Source: Estrella lausannensis | Lineage (GTDB): Bacteria; Chlamydiota; Chlamydiia; Chlamydiales; Criblamydiaceae | Assembly (NCBI RefSeq): GCF_900000175.1 | Contig: NZ_CWGJ01000010.1 | Location: 1-64,000 of the forward strand | DNA: 64,000 bases | Reading direction: 5' to 3' | Shown here: positions 24,106 to 32,879 of the stretch, one piece after another | Numbering within the stretch: position 1 is the first letter of the stretch | Layout of the letters: each line of letters begins with the position of its first letter | The notes under the pieces: generated by a model | The model's database searches: none | What the model was told of the DNA's origin: nothing | The model's input: the letters and a program-made list of their open reading frames with translations, nothing else | Translations under genes and position numbers: made by a program

Positions 24106-24174
24106 ATGCGTAAAGCCCGATTTGCCGCCTTTTTTTTCTTTTTTACAAACCCTATGAGGCGGGAGATTGACTGA
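24106..24174 (+). CDS. Phenylalanine-rich leader peptide (22 residues)
   Basis: ATG 24106 to TGA 24172-24174 encodes 22 residues that contain FAAFFFFFTNP: six Phe in ten residues, five of them consecutive (codons 24130-24144). AGG lies 7 bases before the ATG. E. coli PheL and PheM leader peptides have the same kind of Phe runs. The peptide is followed by alternative hairpins and a strong terminator, then an aromatic amino-acid permease gene, so it most likely acts as a sensor of charged tRNA-Phe and not as a functional protein. The T-rich DNA could yield Phe codons by chance; the pairing scheme downstream argues against that. Confidence 0.7.
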   Translation: MRKARFAAFFFFFTNPMRREID

Positions 24175-24230
24175 CGCTTGTAAATCAAGCCAAAAGTTAT
24201 AAAACCCGCCCGATGGCGGGTTTTTTTTTG
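24158..24230 (+). terminator. Attenuator: competing antiterminator and terminator hairpins
   Basis: Terminator: AAAACCCGCC (24201-24210), loop CGAT, GGCGGGTTTT (24215-24224), then a run of T: a 10-bp stem with U-tract. Segment 2, GGCGGG (24158-24163), lies over the end of the leader frame and can pair with CCCGCC (24205-24210), which would prevent the terminator. Segment 1, CCGCC (24125-24129), lies just before the Phe codons and can sequester segment 2. A ribosome stalled on Phe codons covers segment 1 and frees 2:3; one that reaches the stop covers segment 2 and lets 3:4 form. The hairpin may also end transcripts of the upstream MFS gene. Confidence 0.75.
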
Positions 24231-24284
24231 CCTCTAAAAACACCGCAAAATGAACCACTCCGCCGGGCAGATTGGCCGATAGAA

Positions 24285-24366
24285 TATAAACCGAAAGTGT
24301 CTCAAAAATTGGCTCTTAGCAAAGACAAAGCTCTCGTGCCAATTTTTGAGATAGTTTCGGTGTAAA
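24285..24366. repeat. Inverted-repeat element, copy 5 (82 bp)
   Basis: Ends TATAAACCGAAAGTGTCTCA and its inverse ...GATAGTTTCGGTGTAAA; interior arms AAATTGGC/GCCAATTTT. It lies between the attenuator terminator and the permease start, so it is part of the 5' leader if read-through occurs. Confidence 0.9.
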
Positions 24367-24405
24367 CCACGCTACGTATTGCTTTAATAGTAAGGAGAAA
24401 TGAAA

Positions 24406-25605
24406 ATGAAACGCACAGGTCCGATATTACTGGTGGCGGGGACTTGCATTGGGAGCGGAATGATCGCGCTTCCGCTTGTTTTGGCAAAGCTTGGCTTGGT
24501 GCCGAGTATTGTGCTGATGCTGCTCATGTGGCTTCTGATGTACTACACCTCGCTGATCAATTTAGAGCTTAATCTACAGGCAGGAAAGGGTCTTGCCCTG
24601 GGCGAGCTGGGAAGAAAGTTCTCGGGGCCCATCGCTGAATGGACGGGTATCATTTCGCTAAAGCTGCTCTCGTACTCGCTGCTCGCTGTCTTCATCTATG
24701 GCGGCTCTTCGATTGTCCAAGAGTATTTGGTAGCTAAGATGGCCTGGCGTGTTTCGCTCGAAAGCGTCGCCTCCGTTTTCGCTTTGGTGGCAGCTGTCGC
24801 CCTGACCCTTCCGATACATCTCATCGACTACTGCAATCGCATGCTGTTTATCACTCTGCTTGGCGTGGTGGCTATCCTGATCGTGGGTCTGGCCGTTACG
24901 ATCGACTGGAGCAACTTGCCCCTCTTTCCGACAGGGGAGTGGGAGAGCTCGTCCTTGGCAGTTATCTTACCTGTGGTTTTCACTTCGTTCGGCTTTCAGG
25001 TGATATTCCATACGTTGACGAACTACTGCAACAAGAATGCCAAGGTGTTGAAACAGGTGTTTTTCTTCGGGAGTCTGACGCCGGCGCTTGTCTACATCCT
25101 TTGGACATCGAGCATTTTAGGAGCTGTCTATAACGATAATCCGGCTTTTTATGCCGAAATGGTTGCCGGCGATGCGCAAGTTGGCGAGCTGATCTTGGCG
25201 CTCAGCGAAATTAATCGCTGGCAGTCCGTTCAGCTTTTGGTGTGGGGGATATCCCTTCTTGCGATTTTCACTTCGGTGATAGGCGTGGGCGTGGGACTTG
25301 TCGACTCCATCAAATCGATGTTGCCGGCCAAAGGGCCCCAGGGTCTCCGCACGATGATCGCTTCCTTTGCCACTGTAGCTCCGGCCTTTCTGGCGGTGAT
25401 CTTTGTGCCCGATGCGTTCATCTCAGTTCTTGGATTTGCCGGGATGATCTTGGCGGTGATAGCCGTGCTTTTGCCAGTCTATCTTTTTACGCAGCTTAAG
25501 GCAAAAAAACTTCATTACCAGGAGCTGAAAGGCAGGCTGCTGATCGTCATTTCTGTCGTCGCAGCTTTGGTTGTTATCGCCTCGGAACTCTACAGTATGA
25601 TGTAA
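24406..25605 (+). CDS. tyrP: Aromatic amino-acid permease (TyrP/HAAAP family)
   Basis: The protein has 399 residues with 11 membrane segments. The family opening KRTGPILLVAGTCIGSGMIALPLVLAKLG carries the G-x-G-x-G-M bend of helix 1; ITLLGVVAILIVGLAVTIDW and FQVIFHTLTNYCNKN are typical for chlamydial TyrP. It imports tyrosine, tryptophan or phenylalanine with protons. Two ATGs are close (24400 and 24406); AAGGAG is only 2-3 bases from the first but 8 from the second, so the second is preferred. A Phe leader and attenuator lie ~300 bp upstream, which would link uptake to tRNA-Phe charging and suggests that phenylalanine is a substrate. Confidence 0.93.
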   Translation: MKRTGPILLVAGTCIGSGMIALPLVLAKLGLVPSIVLMLLMWLLMYYTSLINLELNLQAGKGLALGELGRKFSGPIAEWTGIISLKLLSYSLLAVFIYGGSSIVQEYLVAKMAWRVSLESVASVFALVAAVALTLPIHLIDYCNRMLFITLLGVVAILIVGLAVTIDWSNLPLFPTGEWESSSLAVILPVVFTSFGFQVIFHTLTNYCNKNAKVLKQVFFFGSLTPALVYILWTSSILGAVYNDNPAFYAEMVAGDAQVGELILALSEINRWQSVQLLVWGISLLAIFTSVIGVGVGLVDSIKSMLPAKGPQGLRTMIASFATVAPAFLAVIFVPDAFISVLGFAGMILAVIAVLLPVYLFTQLKAKKLHYQELKGRLLIVISVVAALVVIASELYSMM

Positions 25606-25650
25606 CAAATACCCTCCCCGTGCTTCGAAGAAAGCGCGGGATAATTCACT

Positions 25651-27114
25651 TTAAGGATGTACCCTATCCAGTAGATAGCGATGGAGCTTGACCATCAGGT
25701 AGGTGTCTTGTTTGCAGTACTCTAAAAGATCGTGGCGTATTCTTGCCGCATCAATTGGCGATTCCAGCATTTCAAGAAAGCTCACCATCGCGTCCATTCC
25801 GTCCTTCACGCCGAGTGCACTATAGCTCGATTCACTTCCAAGAAGAGCGGGAGCTACCTTTTTGATGCTGAAACTGCCAAGGAACAGAGGGTGGTAAACG
25901 CTCTCTTCGATCACTTCCTTAAGGTCGACAATCCGCTTGATATATCCCTGCATTATCGAGGCGTATTCAGGAAAGTCGCGACCGAGCTCTTTTAGGCGTC
26001 CGATTTCGAATGGTTTATAGTAAACGACAATCGATCCTTTTTCAGGGAAAGCCCGGATCATGTGCTCGATAAAAGAGGGCCTTGGGTCTTCGGCGCTTTG
26101 ATGCAAAAACTCGATGTGGCGAATCTCTCCCGCCTCTTCCTGAATGTGGCAGCTAAATTGAAAGGGTAGATATTGCCAGGGGATTGTTTTGCTGTAGCGA
26201 GGTATGGGGTAGCTGATCGCTTCGATATCGAAGTAGGTTAAAGGCCATTTCCATTTGCTGAAGGCTTTCTGAAGCTTGTATTGGTCCAGGAAGAGTTCAT
26301 TGGTTTGATAGCAACGGAGGGCACGTTTTTGGGTCTTATTCCTGTAGTCTTTTTCGGACAGGTCGTTAACGCCCACTTTACCTTGCCGGTAAAATTCCCA
26401 GCGTTTCCGGCAGTTGGGTATATCAAAGATGCCCGGCTTCGGCACCTCTTTCCAGCAGTAGGCCTTAAAAGGGCAGGGTGTTGGCTTCAAGCAGTGGGGG
26501 CCGATGTCAAGCCTCGGCTCTAAACCTTGCCTGAGCACACTCCGCATTGTCTCCAGGTCGCTTGGAATCTCTTCCAAAAGCGCGTTCACCTCTTCTCGCA
26601 TATTCTTGATGCAAAAAAGATCGCTAAGGTTGGGGTAGACGCATTTGTTGTTCAGGTGCATCAAGAAGGTGCCGTCTATAACAAGGCCGCAGCCCTTTAG
26701 CACCCAGAACTGAATGGCTATATCGCGGCTGTATTCCTTAAGAACATCCGGATCGGATGCAGTGCCCGATTTAACCTCATAGAGGCTCCAGGGACCGTCT
26801 GAAGTCTCTCTTTTCAGGATGTCTGTGCGGATGAAAACCCCTTCGTGGAAAAATGCTGCTTCAAAAAGCACCAAAGCGCCGGCTTCCATCTCTTTTTTAG
26901 TCTGCAAGAGAGCCATCTCCATCTCCTTTGCAGTGATGAGTATGCCCTCGGGATAGAGACTGCGGGCATGCTCGCCCACACTCATGCCATCGCGGATTGT
27001 TTTTATATCCGATCGGGAAAGGGGAGGCTCAGGATGACGCTCTTTTAGGAACAGCGCTTTTAAGCACCGCTTCCCCTGGACATAGGTGGATTTAGTGAGT
27101 GGGTGCGTTGACAT
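25651..27114 (-). CDS. DUF2779 protein: Cas4/RecB-like nuclease plus DEDD-like domain
   Basis: The protein has 487 residues. The N-terminal half resembles the RecB/Cas4-type PD-(D/E)xK fold (IRTDILKRE ... LYEVKSGT at about 95-117, then QFWVLKGCG) and has a cysteine cluster HCLKPTPCPFKAYCW near 206-220 that could hold an Fe-S cluster. The C-terminal half is DUF2779, with YFDIEAISYPIPR near 290 as the first acidic exonuclease motif and a final HDLLEYCKQDTYLMVKLH. Probably a nuclease in DNA repair or defence; no partner is visible next to it. Confidence 0.8.
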   Translation of the reverse strand: MSTHPLTKSTYVQGKRCLKALFLKERHPEPPLSRSDIKTIRDGMSVGEHARSLYPEGILITAKEMEMALLQTKKEMEAGALVLFEAAFFHEGVFIRTDILKRETSDGPWSLYEVKSGTASDPDVLKEYSRDIAIQFWVLKGCGLVIDGTFLMHLNNKCVYPNLSDLFCIKNMREEVNALLEEIPSDLETMRSVLRQGLEPRLDIGPHCLKPTPCPFKAYCWKEVPKPGIFDIPNCRKRWEFYRQGKVGVNDLSEKDYRNKTQKRALRCYQTNELFLDQYKLQKAFSKWKWPLTYFDIEAISYPIPRYSKTIPWQYLPFQFSCHIQEEAGEIRHIEFLHQSAEDPRPSFIEHMIRAFPEKGSIVVYYKPFEIGRLKELGRDFPEYASIMQGYIKRIVDLKEVIEESVYHPLFLGSFSIKKVAPALLGSESSYSALGVKDGMDAMVSFLEMLESPIDAARIRHDLLEYCKQDTYLMVKLHRYLLDRVHP

Positions 27115-27298
27115 GGGGGCTCGCTGGATTCATTGGCAATTATTGTTTTGACAGTTTTGGTTCGGTTTTAAATTACACCTTTTTGTAGTTTGAAAATCAA
27201 GGGTTTAAGAGAGGTGTTGTAAATTGAATAAAGCTAAAAAAACAGTCCGATAGTCAGAAAATTTTATCGAGTGCTATGAGGAAACTCAGAGCAAAGCA

Positions 27299-27347
27299 TA
27301 TACCGAAAGTGTCTCAAAATCCCAAGTTTTGAGATACTTTCGGTATA
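27299..27347. repeat. Minimal 49-bp inverted-repeat element, copy 6
   Basis: TATACCGAAAGTGTCTCAAA directly meets its inverse (...TTTTGAGATACTTTCGGTATA) with almost no interior. It shows the smallest mobile form: two terminal repeats back to back, flanked by TA. Confidence 0.92.
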
Positions 27348-27390
27348 CTTGTTTGAGTTTGCGGACAGTCTCAAAGGTGAGAGGGTTTGA

Positions 27391-28131
27391 ATGAAAGATC
27401 TTTTTTCTAAGCAGGCGGCTGAATATGCGAAATATCGTCCCGGTTATCCAAGAGCGCTCTATGACTGCATCTTCAGCCACGTGCGAAATTTTGATCAGGC
27501 TTGGGACTGTGCTACGGGAAATGGCCAGGCAGCCGTTGAATTGGCAGCTAAATTTCAGAGTGTCATTGCCACTGACATGAGTAGAAAGCAAATAGAGCAC
27601 GCTGATCAGCGCCCGAACATCACCTACCAGGTGTGTCCTGCGGAGAAGACTCCCTTTCCAGACCACTGCTTTGATCTCGTGACGGTTGCGCAAGCGCTGC
27701 ATTGGTTTGATTTTGATGCGTTTTATCCCGAACTTGAAAGGGTGCTTAAACCGGAGGGGTTTTTCGCGGCATGGAGTTATGGCGTGGCGCGGGTCACTCC
27801 TGAAATTGACAGGGTAGTGGACCATCTCTACCACGACCTGCTTGGCTCCTACTGGGATGGTCGCCGCGCTTTGATTGATGAGGAGTACCGGACGATTCCA
27901 TTTCCTCTCAAGCGCCGTGATGCGCCTTCGCTTTCTATCGAGTTGGACTGGACTCTTGAGCATTTTATCTCATACTTTGCCAGAACCTGGTCGGCAGTGC
28001 AGACTTATGTGGATAAAAACGGGGTCAACCCTGTCGATCTGATTGCCCCTGATTTAGAAAGAGAGTGGCGGGGAGCTCCTACGCGAAAAATCCGGTGGCC
28101 AATCTATCTTTTGATGGGAGTTTTTGAGTGA
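27391..28131 (+). CDS. Class I SAM-dependent methyltransferase (type 11)
   Basis: The protein has 246 residues. AEYAKYRPGYPRALYDCIF is the N-terminal signature of a common methyltransferase subgroup, followed by AWDCATGNGQAAVELA (motif I), VIATDMSRKQIEHA, and FDLVTVAQALHWFDFDAFYPELERVLKPEG. It resembles trans-aconitate-type and yeast Tmt1-like enzymes; the substrate cannot be assigned. GGTGAGAGGG precedes the ATG. Confidence 0.85.
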   Translation: MKDLFSKQAAEYAKYRPGYPRALYDCIFSHVRNFDQAWDCATGNGQAAVELAAKFQSVIATDMSRKQIEHADQRPNITYQVCPAEKTPFPDHCFDLVTVAQALHWFDFDAFYPELERVLKPEGFFAAWSYGVARVTPEIDRVVDHLYHDLLGSYWDGRRALIDEEYRTIPFPLKRRDAPSLSIELDWTLEHFISYFARTWSAVQTYVDKNGVNPVDLIAPDLEREWRGAPTRKIRWPIYLLMGVFE

Positions 28132-28363
28132 CATTTACCCTGCCCTGGCATTCATTTTAAAAAAGCGCCCCCCCCATTGATTTCTTAGAAAAACCCCACG
28201 TCTTGGATCCATTTCTCCTGTGATGATATTTTTTCAATATCTTCATTTATATAAAAAATAAATTTCACCTTAAATAGATGTTGTAATTTATATTAAATTA
28301 TCATTTAATTTTGTGACTTTAATTATTTTATTTACTATAAATAGAGAAGGGAGCGAGGTGACT

Positions 28364-30667
28364 ATGGCACTGAACCCAGTTAATTTTTTCAAATATTATG
28401 CGTTCCATCCTGATGATCAGGGGTTATCCAAAGAAGACCACCTGAAGGCGCTGATTGGAACCATTGCCTTAGGTGTGCTTACCTTAGGGATCGTCCACCT
28501 GATTTGTCGGCTGTTTTTCTATGATAAGACTATTGCGCATATCCAGGCCCCCACCAAATCATCGGAACTATTTCACAAGACATTGAGTGCGGAGAAAAAG
28601 AGCCTGCCCGGTAAAATGGAGGCCATTCCCCATCACCCCACCTCCGATATAAGAAATTTCCAGCAATCCAGGGTGAGCATTGAAAAGGGAGAGCCCCTGG
28701 AAAAAAACGAAACACGCGAGAAAGGGCCCGCTAAAGAGGCGGAAGAGAGCGGCAATCCCCCTAAAGTGTTCGCGAGAGGGAAAACAGCTTCTGAGGAACC
28801 GATTCATATCCCTCTCCCGAAAGAGACAAAGGTTAAGAACGCAGATGATGAGATTGAGCTTGAAAGCGCCTTTCAAGAGGTCAAGAGGAGAGAGAAGGCC
28901 GCCCCTCCTTTAATTGCAGCCAAAAACAGTGAGTCGCTCCCGAATATCCCTCTAGAGACTCAAAATATGATCATTGCCTGGTCAAAGCTTGGCAAAAAAA
29001 TCACCGCTCCGACCCAGATGAACATGGCAAGGGCCGAGGTGATGGATTGGCTATCGCGGCAGAACGATACGGATATCATGGATCTGTTCAAAGCAATGCC
29101 GGATAAAATGGCCAGCCTTGTTGAGAATTTTCCTGAAGTATTCGCTGAAGTGTGCGCGGGGTCGGAAATAGCAAATATAGCGATGCAGCTCTTCCAAACC
29201 GGAAATGACTTGGAAGGCAAGGCGATCAATAACATACTGCAGAATATCTTTGCGAGAGCGGTTGTTCCTGCCAATTTGGATCTTCGGGGAAATTTGAAAG
29301 ATAAAGACGCCATCTATGAGTTTTATGCGCTCCTCTCGGCATTTGCAAAGACACCTTTGTTCCATCCGGCATGTGAAAAGCAGCTGATGGCAATGAAGCA
29401 GAAAATTCCTCCTCGTTTTATCCCTGCAACAAAAACCCCTCCTCAGCAGCTTCTGAAGAAGATTCATCACAATATCGAAGAGTATAAAAAAGCGGTTGTG
29501 GAGAAGGCAAAAGAGACTCTTGCTCAACCAGTGATATCGGATGCGCGCAAAGAGGAGATTCTAAAATTCATGGAAGGGCTTATCGCAAATCCTGAAGCTG
29601 AATACATGAAGAGGCGGGCGTTTCTAACGACCATGGCTAAACATGCCAAAAGAGTGGAAATTCCCTTTCTTGTACAAAATCTCGGTGGTAAGAACATAGA
29701 TAAACTATGGGTCTTTGAATCCGTTGTGAATAATGCTGCGAACGATCCAACGCTACGACTCACGCAAATGTTTAATGCACTCTCCGATGAGCAGTTCGAT
29801 CAATCGCTTGCCTCTTCCGCTTTCCTGAAAGTGATAGCACGCTGTCCTCCCGCTGCTGTGGGTCTGAATTTAAAAAACCTGAAGATGCTGGCAGATTCAT
29901 GCTCTTGCGATGAGGACCTCTCCAACCTCTATCACCTGCTGAAACAAGAAAAGAGCAGCTTCTATCAGAAGCAAGAAAAAATGACGATTCTCGCGGAAGT
30001 GGTTGCCCGGGTGAATGTTAAAGTGGCAGCCGAAGCAGCGCTTTTAAAAGCAGAGGAGCCTCCGGTTGATGTCGAAGAATTCGCCTCAACCTTGAAAGCG
30101 ACGATGGATCCGAGCGAGATTGGAAAGACAATCGATAAACTTGATGACGCCCAGCTGGCGCATTTCATCTATCTCTTGGGGACAGGTGTTCAGTTGGCTA
30201 ACTTTTGGGCTATCGAGCAAAAGAAGGTGGTCGCTGGAAGTGCAGCAAAACTGCAAAGAAAAAGGCTGGCTAGGATATTTCCCAAACTTTCCAATGATCA
30301 AATCGCCCAGTCGGCGACGATGGCCGGGTTTCTGACCGTGGTTGGCAATACGGACGAAAAATACATTAAATCGGCAGGGATTATCGCCAAGGAACCGAAG
30401 ATGGTGTGGACGCTCAAGGATCTGATTCACAAATTCCCCAAAGGGGATAAGACGATCATGGCCAAGTTGCGGGCCATTGGAGAGAATGCTCTTCCCTACT
30501 CTTCCGTTTTGACAAAGGATTATCAGAGTACTCTTCAGCTTCTGAAGGCTGCCGCTGACAAGTGGCACATCACCATGCCGGAGCCCGAAGAAGGCTGGGG
30601 CGAGTTCAGGAACAAGAAGGCTGCGGCAAAGTACTTAAATGATCTTTACAGCTCTAAATTCCACTAA
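28364..30667 (+). CDS. Large helical protein of unknown function with N-terminal hydrophobic module
   Basis: The protein has 767 residues from ATG 28364, which has GGGAGCGAGGTGACT upstream; a start at 28313 lacks one. After NPVNFFKYYAFHPDDQGLS there is a hydrophobic segment LIGTIALGVLTLGIVHLICRLFFYD (about 29-53), then a charged, low-complexity linker to ~190, then a long all-helical region with repeated ~60-residue units ending in phrases such as LAPANLDLRGN and LDDAQLAHFIYLL. The hydrophobic module followed by a long cytosol-facing part fits a chlamydial membrane or effector protein. No enzyme motif is visible. Confidence 0.65.
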   Translation: MALNPVNFFKYYAFHPDDQGLSKEDHLKALIGTIALGVLTLGIVHLICRLFFYDKTIAHIQAPTKSSELFHKTLSAEKKSLPGKMEAIPHHPTSDIRNFQQSRVSIEKGEPLEKNETREKGPAKEAEESGNPPKVFARGKTASEEPIHIPLPKETKVKNADDEIELESAFQEVKRREKAAPPLIAAKNSESLPNIPLETQNMIIAWSKLGKKITAPTQMNMARAEVMDWLSRQNDTDIMDLFKAMPDKMASLVENFPEVFAEVCAGSEIANIAMQLFQTGNDLEGKAINNILQNIFARAVVPANLDLRGNLKDKDAIYEFYALLSAFAKTPLFHPACEKQLMAMKQKIPPRFIPATKTPPQQLLKKIHHNIEEYKKAVVEKAKETLAQPVISDARKEEILKFMEGLIANPEAEYMKRRAFLTTMAKHAKRVEIPFLVQNLGGKNIDKLWVFESVVNNAANDPTLRLTQMFNALSDEQFDQSLASSAFLKVIARCPPAAVGLNLKNLKMLADSCSCDEDLSNLYHLLKQEKSSFYQKQEKMTILAEVVARVNVKVAAEAALLKAEEPPVDVEEFASTLKATMDPSEIGKTIDKLDDAQLAHFIYLLGTGVQLANFWAIEQKKVVAGSAAKLQRKRLARIFPKLSNDQIAQSATMAGFLTVVGNTDEKYIKSAGIIAKEPKMVWTLKDLIHKFPKGDKTIMAKLRAIGENALPYSSVLTKDYQSTLQLLKAAADKWHITMPEPEEGWGEFRNKKAAAKYLNDLYSSKFH

Positions 30668-31532
30668 GCAGTAGCCCTTCCTTGATCATTTTGAAGAAAA
30701 GGGATGCAGCGCGCGAGAGGGGAATTAATCTTTCTTTCACGAGCAGCAACTGATATGGAATGCGGGGCAGTTTGTAGTCGCACACCTTGAGGTTCCCTCT
30801 TCTTTCAGGATGTAAAAGCAGGTAGTCTGGAATAAACCCGACGAGCGAACTGCCGCGTAAAAGCGTGTAGATCATATCCCAGCTCGATATTTCCATGATC
30901 GTTTTAAGTTCCCTGCCATATCTTTCCCGATACGCCTTCTTCAAGATGTTAACCTCAGTCCTCGGTTCAGTGAAGACCGCCTCCGTCAAAGTGTTCGGCA
31001 AGGTGTGGTCCTTATCCCGAAAAAGCTCAAAATGTCCCTGATAGAGGAGCTCTGTTTCAAAAGCGGAGAGATCCTCGTTATCGAGGACGATTCCGAAATC
31101 CACCGACCCTTCCTTCAGCCATTGCTTGACCAAAGCTACGTGGCCAAATCGCAGTTTGAGAGTTGCTTTAGGTGCCTCCTGGTTGAGGCGATGACACAGG
31201 CCGACCAGAAGCGATTGGGCAAGGGAATGGGTACAGGCGACAGTGACTTGGCCGGAATACTCTTCAGTGGGATGTGAGATAAGCTGTTCGAGACGCTCGG
31301 CCGATTTAAGAACGGACGCTGCCTCGGCAAACACCGTGTGTCCGTCCTCTGTCAGCTGAATCCGGTTTTTCCGGTGGATTAACAGTGCTTTACCAAACGA
31401 GATCTCGAGCTTGGCTATCCCCTGGCTGACAGCAGATTGACTGACGTGGTTTTCACGGGCTGCGTGTGACACGCCTCCGAGCCGCATGGTATCGTAAAAA
31501 TATTTCAGGTGCTGCAGGTTGAAGGTGGCCAT
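30654..31532 (-). CDS. LysR-family transcriptional regulator
   Basis: The 292-residue length is normal. The winged helix-turn-helix is LGGVSHAARENHVSQSAVSQGIAKLEISFGKALLIHRKNRIQLTEDG (about 18-64); the rest is the periplasmic-binding-like co-inducer domain. It is divergent from a secreted-protein gene (31680-32600) across ~150 bp, the usual geometry for a LysR target. Its 3' end overlaps the convergent gene's end by 14 bp. The inducer is unknown. Confidence 0.92.
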   Translation of the reverse strand: MATFNLQHLKYFYDTMRLGGVSHAARENHVSQSAVSQGIAKLEISFGKALLIHRKNRIQLTEDGHTVFAEAASVLKSAERLEQLISHPTEEYSGQVTVACTHSLAQSLLVGLCHRLNQEAPKATLKLRFGHVALVKQWLKEGSVDFGIVLDNEDLSAFETELLYQGHFELFRDKDHTLPNTLTEAVFTEPRTEVNILKKAYRERYGRELKTIMEISSWDMIYTLLRGSSLVGFIPDYLLLHPERRGNLKVCDYKLPRIPYQLLLVKERLIPLSRAASLFFKMIKEGLLLSGI

Positions 31533-31679
31533 TAAGTTTCTCGAGATTCCAAAAGCGTATCAGAATGTGGAGACACATTTCATCTATTAGTAATACTTAT
31601 GCAAATTATAATAATCATTCATTTTTCTTATTAACGTCAACTGGCGAATAATCATGTTTCGAAACCAAAGGAGTCAAAC

Positions 31680-32600
31680 ATGACACTATATCGCATCCTC
31701 ATCGCTATTTTTTTCTCTGCAGGACTTACATCTGTTCAAGGGGAGGTGCTTCCAATGCCGCTCGCTGAAGTTTGGCACTATGGCGACGCGCTCAATATTG
31801 AAGCCGGATTGATCCCCAAGCGGCATCTTCGGGAGGGGCAGATCTGGGCAAATCTCTGCTTTGTCCTGGACAGGCCGTTTTTTGATGGGGTGGAGCTTAA
31901 GGAAATTACTAAAAAAAACAGTTATCCCTTGAAAGAGACCAATATTTTAGCTTTCAACGAGCATAAAGCCGCTCTTGCCACCGCGCTCACTTTGAAATAT
32001 TACATCACCGAAGGGCATAGGTTAGCGGCCTGCGGGAGGGAAGAGTCGGCTCGGGTGGTGGTGCAAGTTCACCGCAACTCTACAGGCCAGGCCCACCTCA
32101 ATCTTTTGAGGAAATTGCTTGAGCTGATGGAGCTGAAAGCCGATGAGACTGCGCTGACAGAGCGGGGTGAGTCCCTGACTTTTTTGGAGCATCAAGTCAT
32201 CTTGGAATTGCGTTTCGGCGTTCTGCCTTCGGCTTTTGAAGGTGCTCACATCGTCATATCGATTGGTATGGCAGCAGGACTACATCCCGAGTGGAAATCC
32301 GGCACCGTGCTGATGCCATATCGGTTTATACCTTTTGACATTCATAGCATGGCTTTGCTCCCTTCCTTGAGCTATGAGGTGAAAAATCATCTTTGCGAGG
32401 CCCTGGACGCGATCTTGGCAAAGCAAGACCCTCAGCTGATCGAACAAATCAACAAGGGATTTGCCTCTCTCAATCCAGCTAAAATCAACGAGCAGACGAA
32501 ACCTTTGACAAAAGAAGACTTTCACGACGCTCGTTTGCTACAGGTCAATGGTCTGTTTAACCCCAGTGAGATGCCGGGGGAGGCAGCCCTGATCCGATAG
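31680..32600 (+). CDS. Secreted protein of unknown function, possible LysR target
   Basis: The protein has 306 residues with a signal peptide (LYRILIAIFFSAGLTSVQG). The mature part contains RQIWANLCFVL-like mixed alpha/beta sequence and one pair of cysteines (FVLDRP region Cys and AACGRE). AAAGGAGTCAAAC precedes the ATG. TATAAT lies at 31607-31612 in the divergent region shared with lysR. No family recognised. Confidence 0.6.
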   Translation: MTLYRILIAIFFSAGLTSVQGEVLPMPLAEVWHYGDALNIEAGLIPKRHLREGQIWANLCFVLDRPFFDGVELKEITKKNSYPLKETNILAFNEHKAALATALTLKYYITEGHRLAACGREESARVVVQVHRNSTGQAHLNLLRKLLELMELKADETALTERGESLTFLEHQVILELRFGVLPSAFEGAHIVISIGMAAGLHPEWKSGTVLMPYRFIPFDIHSMALLPSLSYEVKNHLCEALDAILAKQDPQLIEQINKGFASLNPAKINEQTKPLTKEDFHDARLLQVNGLFNPSEMPGEAALIR

Positions 32601-32610
32601 TGACGGCACT

Positions 32611-32633
32611 CATGCGGGCTTAAAGCCCGCATG
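32611..32633 (+). terminator. Hairpin after the secreted-protein gene
   Basis: CATGCGGGCT (32611-32620) and AGCCCGCATG (32624-32633) form a perfect 10-bp stem with a 3-base loop, 10 bp past the stop. A second short GGCA/TGCC stem and CTTTTT follow. Confidence 0.7.
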
Positions 32634-32673
32634 GCAAAATGCCTTGCTTTTTAAGTCCTGATGTGTTAGCATA

Positions 32674-32793
32674 ATGAACATGAAAACAAAAGATCGCAAA
32701 ACATCTATCGGCTCTTTCGATGCTGAAGCTAAAGCTTTTGCGCTCCCTCTTGCTCTCCTTCCCCTCCTCCTTCTGTGCCCACAGGCACAGTAA
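32674..32793 (+). CDS. Possible small Leu-rich ORF upstream of an MFS gene
   Basis: Encodes 39 residues; a charged N-terminal half (KTKDRK) and a hydrophobic end LPLALLPLLLLCPQAQ with eight Leu. A perfect 7-bp hairpin CTGTGCC-CACA-GGCACAG (32773-32790) spans its last codons, and a T-run follows 25 bases later. It may be a leader peptide or a small membrane peptide. No strong ribosome-binding site is visible, so this is tentative. Confidence 0.3.
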   Translation: MNMKTKDRKTSIGSFDAEAKAFALPLALLPLLLLCPQAQ

Positions 32794-32879
32794 CATATTC
32801 ATCTATCCATATAATTTTTTTTCGTTGTTAACCTGGGTCGAATGGGCCTGAAGATTCAAATCGTTTAGAGGATCGTGTC

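Noticed and set aside
27286-27963. 225-codon frame antisense to a methyltransferase
   Set aside because: It lies opposite a clear SAM methyltransferase and starts inside a repeat element.
28168-28175. Run of eight C
   Set aside because: Intergenic and not linked to any frame; unlike the run at 18771 it has no visible consequence.
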